The notes beneath the pieces are model-generated. The model had not been told where the DNA came from and made no database searches. It saw only the letters and a program-made list of their open reading frames with translations. From Chitinivibrionales bacterium (lineage in GTDB: Bacteria > Fibrobacterota > Chitinivibrionia > Chitinivibrionales > WJMI01), in NCBI GenBank assembly GCA_014728015.1, contig WJMI01000287.1, forward strand, positions 1 through 35,694: a stretch of DNA of 35,694 nucleotides, written 5' to 3'. Both the position numbers and the translations under genes were made by a program. Below, piece by piece: positions 8,341 to 17,231 of the stretch (its first letter is position 1; each line of letters starts with the position of its first letter).

Positions 8341-8402
8341 GCGAAGGCGGGAGGCTGACTTCCGAGTTCTGACTTCTATTCCCCGCTTCTCCACGAAACT
8401 CC

Positions 8403-9911
<1,509 letters not shown>

Positions 9912-9922
9912 TGGGACCCAAC

Positions 9923-10000
9923 CCACGGAGTCGCGGAGGTACAGAAAAGCGGGCACCGAGGTAGCTCCGGCAGACCAAAGTTCACGCTGTGTCTCCGTGG
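9923..10000. repeat. Inverted repeat CCACGGAG...CTCCGTGG in the ATPase-permease spacer
   Basis: CCACGGAG at 9923-9930 is exactly complementary to CTCCGTGG at 9993-10000, with partly matching inner sequence (CGCGGAGG near the left arm, CTGTGT near the right). The 78-base unit fills most of the spacer between the two transporter genes. It resembles the dispersed CCACGGAG-type intergenic repeats I know from other genomes. It could stabilise the upstream mRNA or be a mobile repeat copy. There is no T-run, so it is not an intrinsic terminator. Confidence 0.5.
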
Positions 10001-10027
10001 CAAACCAGTAAGCGGGAAGAGGAATAG

Positions 10028-11170
10028 ATGGGATCACAGATCGCGAAATTATGGAATGCGCTCGATAAGCGGGTGGTGTTTACGCTGTCCCTTATCGCGG
10101 CGATATGGATCGTCTTTAACATCCTGTCGGGCGGATACATACTCCGCGCCGAGAACATGGCCAACCTGTTCCGCCAGGTGACTGTTGTCGCCGTACTCGC
10201 CTGCGGCATGACACTGATAATCGTCTCCGGCCATATCGACCTGTCAGTTGGCTCGGCACTGGGGATGTTCGGCGCCGTTTGCGCCGCCATGGTAACCAAT
10301 CTTGATATCGACCCGCATTTCAGTGTTGCCACCGTGCTCCTTCTGGGATTCGCTGTCGGGTGCGTGCACGGCTCGCTCGTGCATTTTTTCAATATCCCGG
10401 CGTTCGTCGTGACCCTCGGCGGCCTCATCGCCTACCGCGGGGTCACCCAATACGTTGCCCGTCAAAGCATACCCATCCGCGTGGAATGGATAAAGGCAAT
10501 CGCCCAGGAATCGGTACCGCACTGGTTCAGCATCGGGCTGATGGTTGTCGTGCTCGCGGTCCTGGCTCTCAGTATCGTCCAAACCCGCAAACGACATACC
10601 AGGGCCCAGCTCGAGGTCAATCCGGTATGGATCGATGTGGTGAAATACCTGCTCACCGCTGGATTGATAATTGCATTTATCGCGGTAATGCTTCAGGGCG
10701 AAGGTGTACCCGTGCAGGTGGTCATTCTCCTGGCAGTCGCGACGATTATCAGCCTTGCCACACGGCTCACACCATTCGGTCACTACGTGTACGCGGTGGG
10801 CGGCAATCGCCAGGCGGCGCACTACTCGGGCATTTCAATAGCGCGCAATACCATCGGCATATTCGGCCTGATGGGTTTCCTCTCCGCGCTCGCGGGGATC
10901 ATCACGGTATCCGAGCTCAGCTCTGCCGCGCCCGATATCGGCGATCTCAAAGAGCTCGAGACCATTGCCGCATGTGTTATCGGTGGTACCAGCCTTATGG
11001 GTGGAAGCGGCACCATCGGCATGTCGGTGCTCGGCGCCCTGATCATGGCCTCTATCAAGAACGGCATGTCCATGATGGGCATCGTGGCACAAATGCAGAA
11101 GGTCATTCTCGGGTCGGTCCTGGTGATCGCAGTCGCCCTCGACCAGTGGTCGAGAAAAGCCCGCAGGTGA
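10028..11170 (+). CDS. Sugar ABC importer, permease (XylH/RbsC type)
   Basis: A 380-residue polytopic inner-membrane protein of the CUT2 permease family. Hydrophobic segments recur through the chain. The conserved permease region ACGMTLIIVSGHIDLSVGS lies at about residues 57-75, and a C-terminal block GGTSLMGGSGTIGMSVLGAL near 318-337 is typical of RbsC/XylH. The length is closer to XylH (about 390) than RbsC (about 320), because of an extra region near 175-225. AGAGGA precedes the ATG by five bases. It pairs with the ATPase at 8403. No periplasmic binding protein gene follows or precedes it in this window. Confidence 0.88.
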   Translation: MGSQIAKLWNALDKRVVFTLSLIAAIWIVFNILSGGYILRAENMANLFRQVTVVAVLACGMTLIIVSGHIDLSVGSALGMFGAVCAAMVTNLDIDPHFSVATVLLLGFAVGCVHGSLVHFFNIPAFVVTLGGLIAYRGVTQYVARQSIPIRVEWIKAIAQESVPHWFSIGLMVVVLAVLALSIVQTRKRHTRAQLEVNPVWIDVVKYLLTAGLIIAFIAVMLQGEGVPVQVVILLAVATIISLATRLTPFGHYVYAVGGNRQAAHYSGISIARNTIGIFGLMGFLSALAGIITVSELSSAAPDIGDLKELETIAACVIGGTSLMGGSGTIGMSVLGALIMASIKNGMSMMGIVAQMQKVILGSVLVIAVALDQWSRKARR

Positions 11171-11207
11171 ACCTGACCGGGCTGCTTCGAAATCCCCTCA
11201 GGTGGCC

Positions 11208-11387
11208 CTATCGGTATTGATACGGCGCAATACCGAGTGAATCGGCCGCGTTCTGGAGCCGCGGGTCAAGTGTAGCAAGCGGGGCGGCCAGTGCTCTTGC
11301 GAGAATGCAATACAGGCCATCACGGACGGTGATGTTGTTCTTGCAGGCCATGCACAATGCGCGTTCAACCAAGCGCCCGCAGCTATT
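11208..11387 (-). pseudogene. C-terminal remnant of a PIN-domain (VapC-like) toxin
   Basis: This frame has no start codon in a sensible place and ends at the TAG at 11208. Its translation contains ITVRDGLYCILARALAAPLA, then TLDPRLQNAADSLGIAP. That is the last third of a PIN RNase: the conserved Asp in the 'D.LY..LA' helix and the 'TLD..L..AA..LG' ending are both present. The N-terminal Asp-bearing strands and any partner VapB antitoxin are absent, so it is inactive. The last codons overlap an 8-base-pair hairpin (11212-11235). It occupies much of the 479-base gap between permease and kinase. The rest of that gap (11388-11649) shows only a pyrimidine-rich tract around 11511-11540. Confidence 0.55.
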
Positions 11388-11649
11388 ATGGACACTGTAT
11401 GCATAAATAATGCAACAGATATGAGCTTTCGGCCCGTACTTGCAGCATGATCACTACAGGCGGAAGGGACCGGGCCCATTGCGGTTCGTTCCCATCTGTT
11501 CCACGTCCCGCATTCTCTCCTCTTCTCCCCCCTTTTCTTTTCAGCCACACTTCGCAGGGGTTATCTTTCACACCTTGAGCATTCCGCCGCCCGCGCAGGT
11601 GGCACGATAAACCACACACTCCGCAATGCGATTCGAAGGGAGTCTAGCG

Positions 11650-12729
11650 ATGAATATCGAGTTCCGGAAAGACTGCGACTTTGCTTTGCTTGTCCCCACC
11701 AGCATGGGCGTGCGGCTGACCCCGGTAAACGGTCAGCCCGTGCACTGCAGCCAGAGCTTTGTCATGCAGGTAACGAGTGCAGAGACCAATGTGGCGAGCG
11801 TATCGTCCTACCTGGGCCTTCCGGTGAAAGTTCTGACGACCTTTGTCAAGGGAAGCCCGATAGCACGCATGATAAAAGACAACCTGGCCGGACGTCACAT
11901 GGTCTATGAGGGGGTCGAAGTGGATCAGGGCGGGCCCTGGGGGTACCGCCATCAGTTCAATATCGCCGACAGCGGCACCGGATCACGCGGGCCGCGTGTA
12001 CACAACGATCGCGCCGGCGAGGTGGGACGCACGCTCAATGTCAAGGATTTCGATCTCGAGCGGATATTCGGCAAGGAAGGTGTTCAGGTGGTGCACCTGT
12101 CCGGCCTCATCGGCGCGCTGTCGCCCGAGACCGGTACGTTCTGCCTCGAAATCGCCCGGGCCGCCAAGAAGCACGGCACGCGCATTTCTTTCGATCTCAA
12201 CCACCGGGCATCATTCTGGAAGAGGCGTGAAAAAGAACTGCACGACATTTTCGCGGAAATAGCCGGCATTTCAGACATCCTGGTCGGCAACGAAGAGGAT
12301 TTCCAGCTCTGCCTCGGCATCGAAGGGCCCGAGGCGGGCGGCAAAGACCTCGCCGCAAAAATCGAAAGCTTCAAGGGTATGATCGACAGCGCGAAGAAAG
12401 CCTATCCCAACGCACAGGTTTTTGCCACTACCCTCCGCCAAGTCGTGAGCGCCAACCATCACTTGTGGGGAGCGATCATGCGCGCCGGCGACCAGTGGCA
12501 CGTAGTTGAACCGCGCGACATCACCGTGCTTGACCGCATCGGCGGCGGCGACGGGTTCGTGGGCGGCATGGTATATGCGATTCTGAGAGGATGGGAACCG
12601 GAGAAATGGGTGCAGTTCGGCTGGGCGACCGGCGCCCTGGCCACCACACATCTCACCGACTACGGGCAGCCTTCCAACGAAGACCAGGTCTGGAGCATTT
12701 GGGAAGGTAACGCGCGGGTGAAGCGGTAG
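11650..12729 (+). CDS. PfkB-family sugar kinase, 2-keto-3-deoxygluconate kinase-like
   Basis: The 359-residue ribokinase-fold enzyme phosphorylates a sugar or sugar acid with ATP in the cytosol. The early block GVRLTPVNGQPVHCSQSF followed by AETNVASVSSYLG corresponds to the KdgK substrate-binding region. FDLNHRASFW matches the KdgK 'FD.N.R..LW' segment. GGGDGFVGG (298-306) is the PfkB signature with catalytic Asp301. The ATG at 11650 has AAGGGAG upstream and is preferred to an in-frame ATG at 11626. Its position after a sugar importer suggests it phosphorylates the imported sugar or a product of it. A KDG substrate would imply an Entner-Doudoroff-like or uronate route. Other PfkB substrates remain possible. 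Confidence 0.78.
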   Translation: MNIEFRKDCDFALLVPTSMGVRLTPVNGQPVHCSQSFVMQVTSAETNVASVSSYLGLPVKVLTTFVKGSPIARMIKDNLAGRHMVYEGVEVDQGGPWGYRHQFNIADSGTGSRGPRVHNDRAGEVGRTLNVKDFDLERIFGKEGVQVVHLSGLIGALSPETGTFCLEIARAAKKHGTRISFDLNHRASFWKRREKELHDIFAEIAGISDILVGNEEDFQLCLGIEGPEAGGKDLAAKIESFKGMIDSAKKAYPNAQVFATTLRQVVSANHHLWGAIMRAGDQWHVVEPRDITVLDRIGGGDGFVGGMVYAILRGWEPEKWVQFGWATGALATTHLTDYGQPSNEDQVWSIWEGNARVKR

Positions 12730-12755
12730 CACGCGCGGGAGTACTCCCCTCAGGG

Positions 12756-13250
12756 CTACATCTCGTATAGTCTCTCATCCCGGTGAGGCGGGCGTTTCTT
12801 CGCGACCGAGCCCTTCTTGCCGTCAAGTACAAACGGCATTTCATCGCCTTCGAGCGCATCGCCCATGCTCTCTTCGATAGCCTCAGGATCTTCCCCAGCC
12901 TCCATCCGGCTGAGTGCCTCTTCGATATTGTCCTGGTACCGGAGCCCGGTCATGTCGGAGAGCTTGCGCATGAGCTTTGCCGCCTGACGAGGATCATCTT
13001 CGTTGAGGTTTTCGGCCTCGCCGGCAAGCGACTCCATAGCGCCCATCATTTTGGACTCGTCGATTGGAAGATTGTCGAGATCGTCGCCCTTCTCTTCCGC
13101 TTTGCCTGTTACCGCAAAGAGCGACACTCGCCGGCGAAGCGTGTCCTTTTTGCATGACGGGCACAAGGGCGTCTTCTCGGTGTTCACACCACGCGAGAAA
13201 AAGCTGTATATCGTGTTACACTTCGGGCAATAGAACTCGTAGATAGGCAT
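12756..13250 (-). CDS. FmdB-type zinc ribbon protein
   Basis: A 164-residue protein starting MPIYEFYCPKC, the hallmark of FmdB/CxxC_CxxC_SSSS proteins. Cys8/Cys11 and Cys30/Cys33 would form one zinc knuckle. The long acidic, helical C-terminal part (about 45-150) is an extension beyond the 60-110 residues usual in the family. The start at 13250 has GGAG nine bases upstream; an in-frame ATG at 13334 would add residues before the conserved MPIYEF and was not used. FmdB proteins were named after a regulator of formamidase and amidase genes, but their role is generally unknown. Confidence 0.85.
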   Translation of the reverse strand: MPIYEFYCPKCNTIYSFFSRGVNTEKTPLCPSCKKDTLRRRVSLFAVTGKAEEKGDDLDNLPIDESKMMGAMESLAGEAENLNEDDPRQAAKLMRKLSDMTGLRYQDNIEEALSRMEAGEDPEAIEESMGDALEGDEMPFVLDGKKGSVAKKRPPHRDERLYEM

Positions 13251-13436
13251 AGAAATATTCTCCAGGTCGGAAACTCGTCCCAGCTTTGAAAAATATGTTT
13301 CGGACCAATGCCTCCCCCTCTGCGTCTGTTGCACTGGAATTCGCGGCCTCCAGCGCCTCGTTCTTTCGGACCTGGTAGCGAATCATCGTGAGATACCTGT
13401 CGGGATCTCCCGCGAACAGCATGCCGGCTATAACAA

Positions 13437-13958
13437 CTAGAGTTTCGCGGCCAAATGCCTGGCCCACGCCTTGATCGCATTCCAATCGCGGCCGTCTTTC
13501 ATGTCAGCCGCGATTTTGCCGGACATGAACTTCAGAAAAGGATTCAGCCGCTCGAAATCAGATCCCTGGGTCTTAATCGCTCCGCCAAACATGGCCGTGG
13601 CCAGCGGGTTTGCATCAGGCACAAGCCCGCTAATGCTGTCGACACGTTTGCGCGCGCTGTTTACGTTCTCATCGGTGGGTTCATTCATGTAGCCGCACAC
13701 GAGAAACCACGCAACCTTCTTCGAAGCGAGCTTCTTTGCATTGCGCCGCATGAACTTCCTAAAGGGACCGTTGAGCATGCCTATCATGACCGGCGTCCCG
13801 GCCACAACCGCATCGAAATCGTCAATGCTCTTTGCTTCATCAACACGGGCGACTTCGACCGCATGGCCGCCGGCTCTCAGCTCCGCGCCGATAGCTTCGG
13901 CCACCTCCCGGGTCGTGCCGGTCATGGTACCGAACGTCACCAGTACTTTCGAACTCAT
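13437..13958 (-). CDS. Flavodoxin-domain protein
   Basis: A 173-residue protein with a flavodoxin fold. The FMN phosphate loop is GTMTGTTREVA (residues 10-20), followed by the second beta-alpha unit with DDFDAVVAGTPVMIGMLNG, which resembles HemG-type flavodoxins (menaquinone-linked protoporphyrinogen oxidase family) more than classical electron-transfer flavodoxins. It is probably cytosolic and binds FMN. AAAGGA lies nine bases before the ATG. The FmdB gene follows after 186 bases in the same direction. There is no heme gene next to it, so a HemG role is not supported by context; a general FMN reductase or electron carrier is as likely. Confidence 0.8.
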   Translation of the reverse strand: MSSKVLVTFGTMTGTTREVAEAIGAELRAGGHAVEVARVDEAKSIDDFDAVVAGTPVMIGMLNGPFRKFMRRNAKKLASKKVAWFLVCGYMNEPTDENVNSARKRVDSISGLVPDANPLATAMFGGAIKTQGSDFERLNPFLKFMSGKIAADMKDGRDWNAIKAWARHLAAKL

Positions 13959-14006
13959 GGGAAAAGTCCTTTAAGCAACTGCATCCGAGTGCCTGCCAGT
14001 TCGCCG

Positions 14007-14129
14007 TCAATTTACAATAACCGACGGTTTCTTGGCAAAGGGATTTGTGCGGACGGCCAGCGAGAAGAGGTAGGGATAGCCCTTCTTGAGATGCTCCACG
14101 TAGTGCTCCTCTGCCGGACACGACGGTCT
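14007..14129 (-). pseudogene. Short coding-like remnant or small protein upstream of flavodoxin
   Basis: The frame between the in-frame stop at 14130-14132 and the TGA at 14007-14009 encodes a peptide with clear coding character: AEEHYVEHLKKGYPYLFSLA, then VRTNPFAKKPSVIVN. Third-position GC matches the real genes nearby. No ATG exists. A GTG at 14097-14099 with GAGGAG six bases before it could start a 30-residue protein. Otherwise this is the tail of a gene whose front is gone. I do not recognise the family. Confidence 0.35.
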
Positions 14130-14190
14130 TTACGTATTTTTACCAGTCCGGAAAAATGCGAGTGTTGATGCGTAGCCGAAAAGGATTTAT

Positions 14191-14610
14191 ATGAAAAGGA
14201 AGCTGGTTGTTTTTTCGATCATAGCGCTTCTTGCTACCTCGCCCGCACATGCATGGAAAGCGCTTTCGCATTATGTGACTGTTCCTGTGATCGAACTCGG
14301 CGGCGGATATGCTTCGGTGATGACACTTAAAGATGCCGAGACCGGGCCGGCCAAAGCCGCCGCGGGCACAAACCTTGGACTGCTCGGAATCAACGCGGGC
14401 CTCGGCCTGACAACGCTTCTTGTTGATGGTGAAACCGCACTTCGTCTCAGGACTGCGCATCGCATCGTGGGATTTGCCATCACAGCCGCGGGAATCTGGC
14501 TCAGTACAGCCACGAGCCTTGATGATGGTACGAAAGACAGGCACGAACGCTACGTTGCATACGGATACACGGGGTTCACCGTGGTCCCGCTCGTGTTGTT
14601 CTCATTCTGA
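14191..14610 (+). CDS. Small exported or membrane protein of unknown function
   Basis: A 139-residue protein with a clear Sec signal peptide (MKRKLVVFSIIALLATSPAHA, cleavage after residue 21). After it come hydrophobic stretches at about 61-78 (NLGLLGINAGLGLTTLL), 92-106 and near the C-terminus (GYTGFTVVPLVLFSF). The layout suggests a small inner-membrane protein with three helices. AAAAGGA is placed before the ATG. It stands alone on the plus strand between minus-strand operons. No family is recognised. The signal peptide and ribosome binding site make it a credible gene. Confidence 0.7.
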   Translation: MKRKLVVFSIIALLATSPAHAWKALSHYVTVPVIELGGGYASVMTLKDAETGPAKAAAGTNLGLLGINAGLGLTTLLVDGETALRLRTAHRIVGFAITAAGIWLSTATSLDDGTKDRHERYVAYGYTGFTVVPLVLFSF

Positions 14611-14623
14611 GCAGCCCGGAAGG

Positions 14624-15112
14624 TCAGTATTCGTCGAGGTGGTGCCACTCGGCATTCTCAAGCCACTCTTTCGGGCGCCCGATAAACTCGATCATGCCTG
14701 AGATGATCCGGGCATGGGATCGCTCCTGATCGAGGACGTCAGTCACAATCGATTTCTGTTCGGCATCTTCAAGCTTGACGAGTGCTTCCTCATAAAACTT
14801 AATGCTGCTGTTCTCGAGGGTCAGCGCCTTACGGTACACACTCTCGGCATCTTCGATTACCTCGGGCATGTCATTGTCCTTCGAGAGCCTGGCAAACGCC
14901 TCTTTGGCCGAGCCCAGTGCGCCGGAATTCTCGGCTTCAGCTTGCTGGCCCTTCTGAAGCTTGTCGAACAGGTCGTAGTGGCGTTGCTCTTCGGCCGCGA
15001 GAATCGAAAACACCCCGGAAAGCTCCTCGATGCTCGATTCTTTGGCCAGCCGCTCGTAGTACTCCTTCCCTTCCTTCTCGAATCCCTTGGCGAATTCCCA
15101 CATATCACTCAT
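14624..15112 (-). CDS. Rubrerythrin-like ferritin-family diiron protein
   Basis: A 162-residue four-helix protein with two ferritin-like Glu/His motifs: EGKEYYERL...EEQRH in the first half and LENSSIKFYEEAL...DQERSHARII in the second. These fit a diiron site of the rubrerythrin type. There is no C-terminal rubredoxin domain, so it is the short form (erythrin-like). Family members reduce peroxide or handle iron in the cytosol. The start MSDMWEF at 15112 has AAAGGA upstream and overlaps the end of the DOMON gene by eight bases, so translation is coupled. An in-frame ATG at 15205 would lie inside that upstream gene and was rejected. Confidence 0.85.
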   Translation of the reverse strand: MSDMWEFAKGFEKEGKEYYERLAKESSIEELSGVFSILAAEEQRHYDLFDKLQKGQQAEAENSGALGSAKEAFARLSKDNDMPEVIEDAESVYRKALTLENSSIKFYEEALVKLEDAEQKSIVTDVLDQERSHARIISGMIEFIGRPKEWLENAEWHHLDEY

Positions 15113-15680
15113 CAGCGGTCCTTTCGTTGACGTCCTGAAGGGTGATTTTTTTTGATGCGACCTTGCCATGCTTGAAATGAAAGCTGTCCTTCTTTCCCGC
15201 GGCAAAAATCACCGGAACGGTTTCGCCCGGCGTCAGCTTCCGGTCTTTCTCGTCACCACTATCCAACGGGATCACGAACCACATGCTCGTAACACCGTTC
15301 TTCTCGGAGCAGGACCCCTGCAGAACGTCATCGGTCCCGCCAATCGCGCTGTCAGGCTTATGCGATGTCGTGCCGGTGCCAAATTGATCGCTCACCACAA
15401 AATCGTCCCCGTCAGCGTATCCCATGATAATATTCGCGTCTTTCATTCTCTTGACAGGCTTGAAACCGACGGCTATCCAGCCTTTTGTCGGATATGATAG
15501 TGTCCCGTGAAGCCTGCCGTCTTTGATGTAATGCTCGAACACGAAATTCTCTACAGCGAGTGATACCGCGCCCCGGGACGTCGCCCCGGACAGCGCATCT
15601 CTATCGGCCCCCGTAGCTATGCCGGTCGCCCGCAGGCACATGCACAGCACAAACGCCTTCAAACATGCGGTTCGCAGCAC
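15105..15680 (-). CDS. Exported DOMON-domain protein
   Basis: A 191-residue protein with a signal peptide (cleavage near residue 24) and one DOMON domain (about 35-180). Recognisable parts are GWIAVGFKPVKRMKDANIIM, SDQFGTGTTSHKPD, and the late VIFAAGKKDSFHFKHG. DOMON domains of this type bind heme b or sugars outside the cytosol; the Met in the DANIIM segment and the late Lys/His residues could be heme ligands. It starts with GTG at 15680 (GGGGAG nine bases upstream), seven bases after the ferritin stop. Its place between ferritin and a rubrerythrin-like gene suggests redox work linked to iron, an inference from context only. Confidence 0.8.
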   Translation of the reverse strand: MLRTACLKAFVLCMCLRATGIATGADRDALSGATSRGAVSLAVENFVFEHYIKDGRLHGTLSYPTKGWIAVGFKPVKRMKDANIIMGYADGDDFVVSDQFGTGTTSHKPDSAIGGTDDVLQGSCSEKNGVTSMWFVIPLDSGDEKDRKLTPGETVPVIFAAGKKDSFHFKHGKVASKKITLQDVNERTADE

Positions 15681-15686
15681 GCCGGA

Positions 15687-16235
15687 CTACTCCCCGGCCG
15701 CTTTCATGGCAGACTCGATTCCCTTGCTGAAATCCGTGGGCACGGTTGTCTGCCGAGCTGCCAGGTCCTTGTCCACCATGAACAGCCCGTCCTTGCTGTT
15801 TCCCACCATCTCCAGACGGGCGATAATGTCGTTGTCGTTCTCCTCTTCTTCGACCTGCTCGGTCACATACCACTGAAGGAAAATATGGGTTGCATGGTCT
15901 TTTTCCGCAAGGGCCAAATCCACAAGGTCGTTGATCGATCTGGTCACGAATTTCTCATGCTCGAGGACCTTCTTGAACATGTTCAGCGGCGTGCCAAAGT
16001 CCGCCGGCGGCTCCTTAATGGCCAACACACGCGCCCGCCCCCCCTGTCGAGTGATATACTCGTAAATCTTCATTGCATGAAGCATTTCTTCGTGATACTG
16101 CGCCATCAACCAGTTGGCAAACCCCTTCAGACCCATTCCGTCGCTATACGATGACATCGCCATATAGAGATACGCCGAGTACATTTCCTTGTTGACCTGT
16201 CCATTCAGCGCCTTTTCCATTTTCTTGCTTATCAT
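15687..16235 (-). CDS. ftnA: Ferritin (bacterial non-heme type)
   Basis: A 182-residue ferritin that oxidises Fe(II) and stores iron in a 24-mer cage. The ferroxidase site is visible: Glu17 in NKEMYSAYLY, Glu50 and His53 in HEEMLHAMKI, Glu94 in the LEHEKFVTRSIND helix and Gln126 in TEQVEEE. The start at 16235 has AGGAGG six bases upstream. It is first in the operon with the DOMON and rubrerythrin-like genes. The protein ends with a short extension containing TDFSKGIESAMKAAGE that is longer than in E. coli FtnA. The family call is secure. Confidence 0.93.
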   Translation of the reverse strand: MISKKMEKALNGQVNKEMYSAYLYMAMSSYSDGMGLKGFANWLMAQYHEEMLHAMKIYEYITRQGGRARVLAIKEPPADFGTPLNMFKKVLEHEKFVTRSINDLVDLALAEKDHATHIFLQWYVTEQVEEEENDNDIIARLEMVGNSKDGLFMVDKDLAARQTTVPTDFSKGIESAMKAAGE

Positions 16236-16272
16236 TGCATTCCTCCTCTACACTTTGGCGTGTGAAAACAGA

Positions 16273-16300
16273 AAATTAATACAACGCACATAAGTATCAA
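16273..16300 (-). promoter_or_regulatory. Putative promoter of the ferritin operon
   Basis: On the minus strand TTGATA (16300-16295) and TAATTT (16278-16273) are separated by 16 bases and lie 38 bases upstream of the ferritin start. Both hexamers are close to the sigma-70 consensus. The surrounding region is A/T-rich compared with the genes. No Fur box could be recognised with confidence. Confidence 0.45.
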
Positions 16301-16575
16301 CCTATTTGTGGGGTATCCGTCCGGACACCTGCAGTACGATTCCTGATCGCTCGGGCTTCGTTCATGCCCGTATCATCGTCCCACGTGCCGCGCTGCCTGT
16401 GACGCTCACGCTCTTTCTGCGCAAGCCTGCGTATCTGGTAACCGGTGTCGCGAATGATGCCAAACAATACCCCGCACTCTTCGTCCTCCCGCTGCATGTC
16501 TCCCTTGTCTGCCAGAAACAGCAGTTCGCGCGCGCAATCTATGGCCCTCTCAATATTCTCGTTGCTTGCTCTCAT
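16297..16575 (-). CDS. Conserved small protein of unknown function
   Basis: A 92-residue soluble protein, MRASNENIERAIDCARELLF at the front and EECGVLFGIIRDTGYQIRRL in the middle. The pattern 'NIE.AI..ARELL.LAD.GD' followed by a 'C GVL.G..RD..Y.IR' helix is one I have seen in short uncharacterised helical proteins of anaerobes. The start at 16575 is supported by GGAGGCAAGGGGG just upstream; a longer reading from 16737 would begin in low-quality sequence. It ends just before the ferritin promoter region. Function unknown. Confidence 0.65.
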   Translation of the reverse strand: MRASNENIERAIDCARELLFLADKGDMQREDEECGVLFGIIRDTGYQIRRLAQKERERHRQRGTWDDDTGMNEARAIRNRTAGVRTDTPQIG

Positions 16576-16862
16576 GGCCCCCTTGCCTCCGTCAAATGCC
16601 CTATAATCTGCTACCCAGTTGCCGTAAATGCACAAAGCGTGCCAGATATGCCGTGCCCGAAAATAGCGGAAATCTGCGGATTCAGGGCAAATCAAGGCGC
16701 TGCATGGAAGGAAGGTCCTGCTCCTTCTGTCCACCAATACAGCATGTGGACTTCGGGAGCAAGACAGATCGTGGTCGCAACCACAGGCTCATCAAACGGT
16801 GGCTTTGGCCGCACACGCGGCCCCTTCGGGCGGATCACACTGAAGGAGCAAAGCGGGTAGGT

Positions 16863-17114
16863 CTAGTTCCGGGCTTTGTCCTCCATTTCCTCGAATTCTT
16901 TCTGCATCTTGCTTTCATACTTGGCATCACGCTTCTTCAGACACGCGGCCTCAAGGCTCGCGGCCTTCCCCTCGAGCATGTGGCGCTCCCGTCCGCTCGT
17001 GCGCCCCGCCTTTCGTCTCAGGCGGGTGGCCTTGTAGCATGGACTGCAGCTTCCCGCGACCAGACAGAAGGTCGCCAGGAGCGCGACCCACCGAATGCTT
17101 GATTTCCTGCGCAT
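16863..17114 (-). CDS. Small putative lipoprotein
   Basis: An 83-residue protein with an N-terminal basic-hydrophobic signal (RRKSSIRWVALLATFCLVAG) and a lipobox-like LVAGSC, so Cys would be lipidated at about residue 23. The mature part is short, highly charged and helical, rich in Lys, Arg and Glu (EAACLKKRDAKYESKMQKEF). The start at 17114 has AAAGGGAGA upstream. The 287-base gap downstream (16576-16862) holds no gene I can support; it has a GC-rich hairpin at 16807-16822 without a T-run. Confidence 0.6.
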   Translation of the reverse strand: MRRKSSIRWVALLATFCLVAGSCSPCYKATRLRRKAGRTSGRERHMLEGKAASLEAACLKKRDAKYESKMQKEFEEMEDKARN

Positions 17115-17231
17115 CACCGTCTCCCTTTTAACGCTTAAACCCACACTCGTACAGGTTTTTTGCATCTTACATTGTGAATATAGTTCGGGCCGAAGTCAAT
17201 GCTTTCGCGCAGAAGCGCCCGTTTCGCGCGC

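Noticed and set aside
11212-11235. CGGTATTG/CAATACCG hairpin as terminator after the permease
   Set aside because: Eight-base stem without a T-run, and it lies in the end of the PIN remnant.
13216-13422. Minus-strand frame of about 68 codons between flavodoxin and FmdB
   Set aside because: The translation looks somewhat protein-like, but there is no good ribosome binding site at 13422, it overlaps the FmdB start by 35 bases and no family is recognised.
14114-14151. CCGGAC...GTCCGG inverted repeat
   Set aside because: Six-base arms with a 26-base loop are too weak to call a regulatory structure.
16807-16822. GGCCGC-ACAC-GCGGCC hairpin as terminator of the small lipoprotein gene
   Set aside because: Perfect stem about 40 bases after the stop, but no T-run follows on the transcribed strand.
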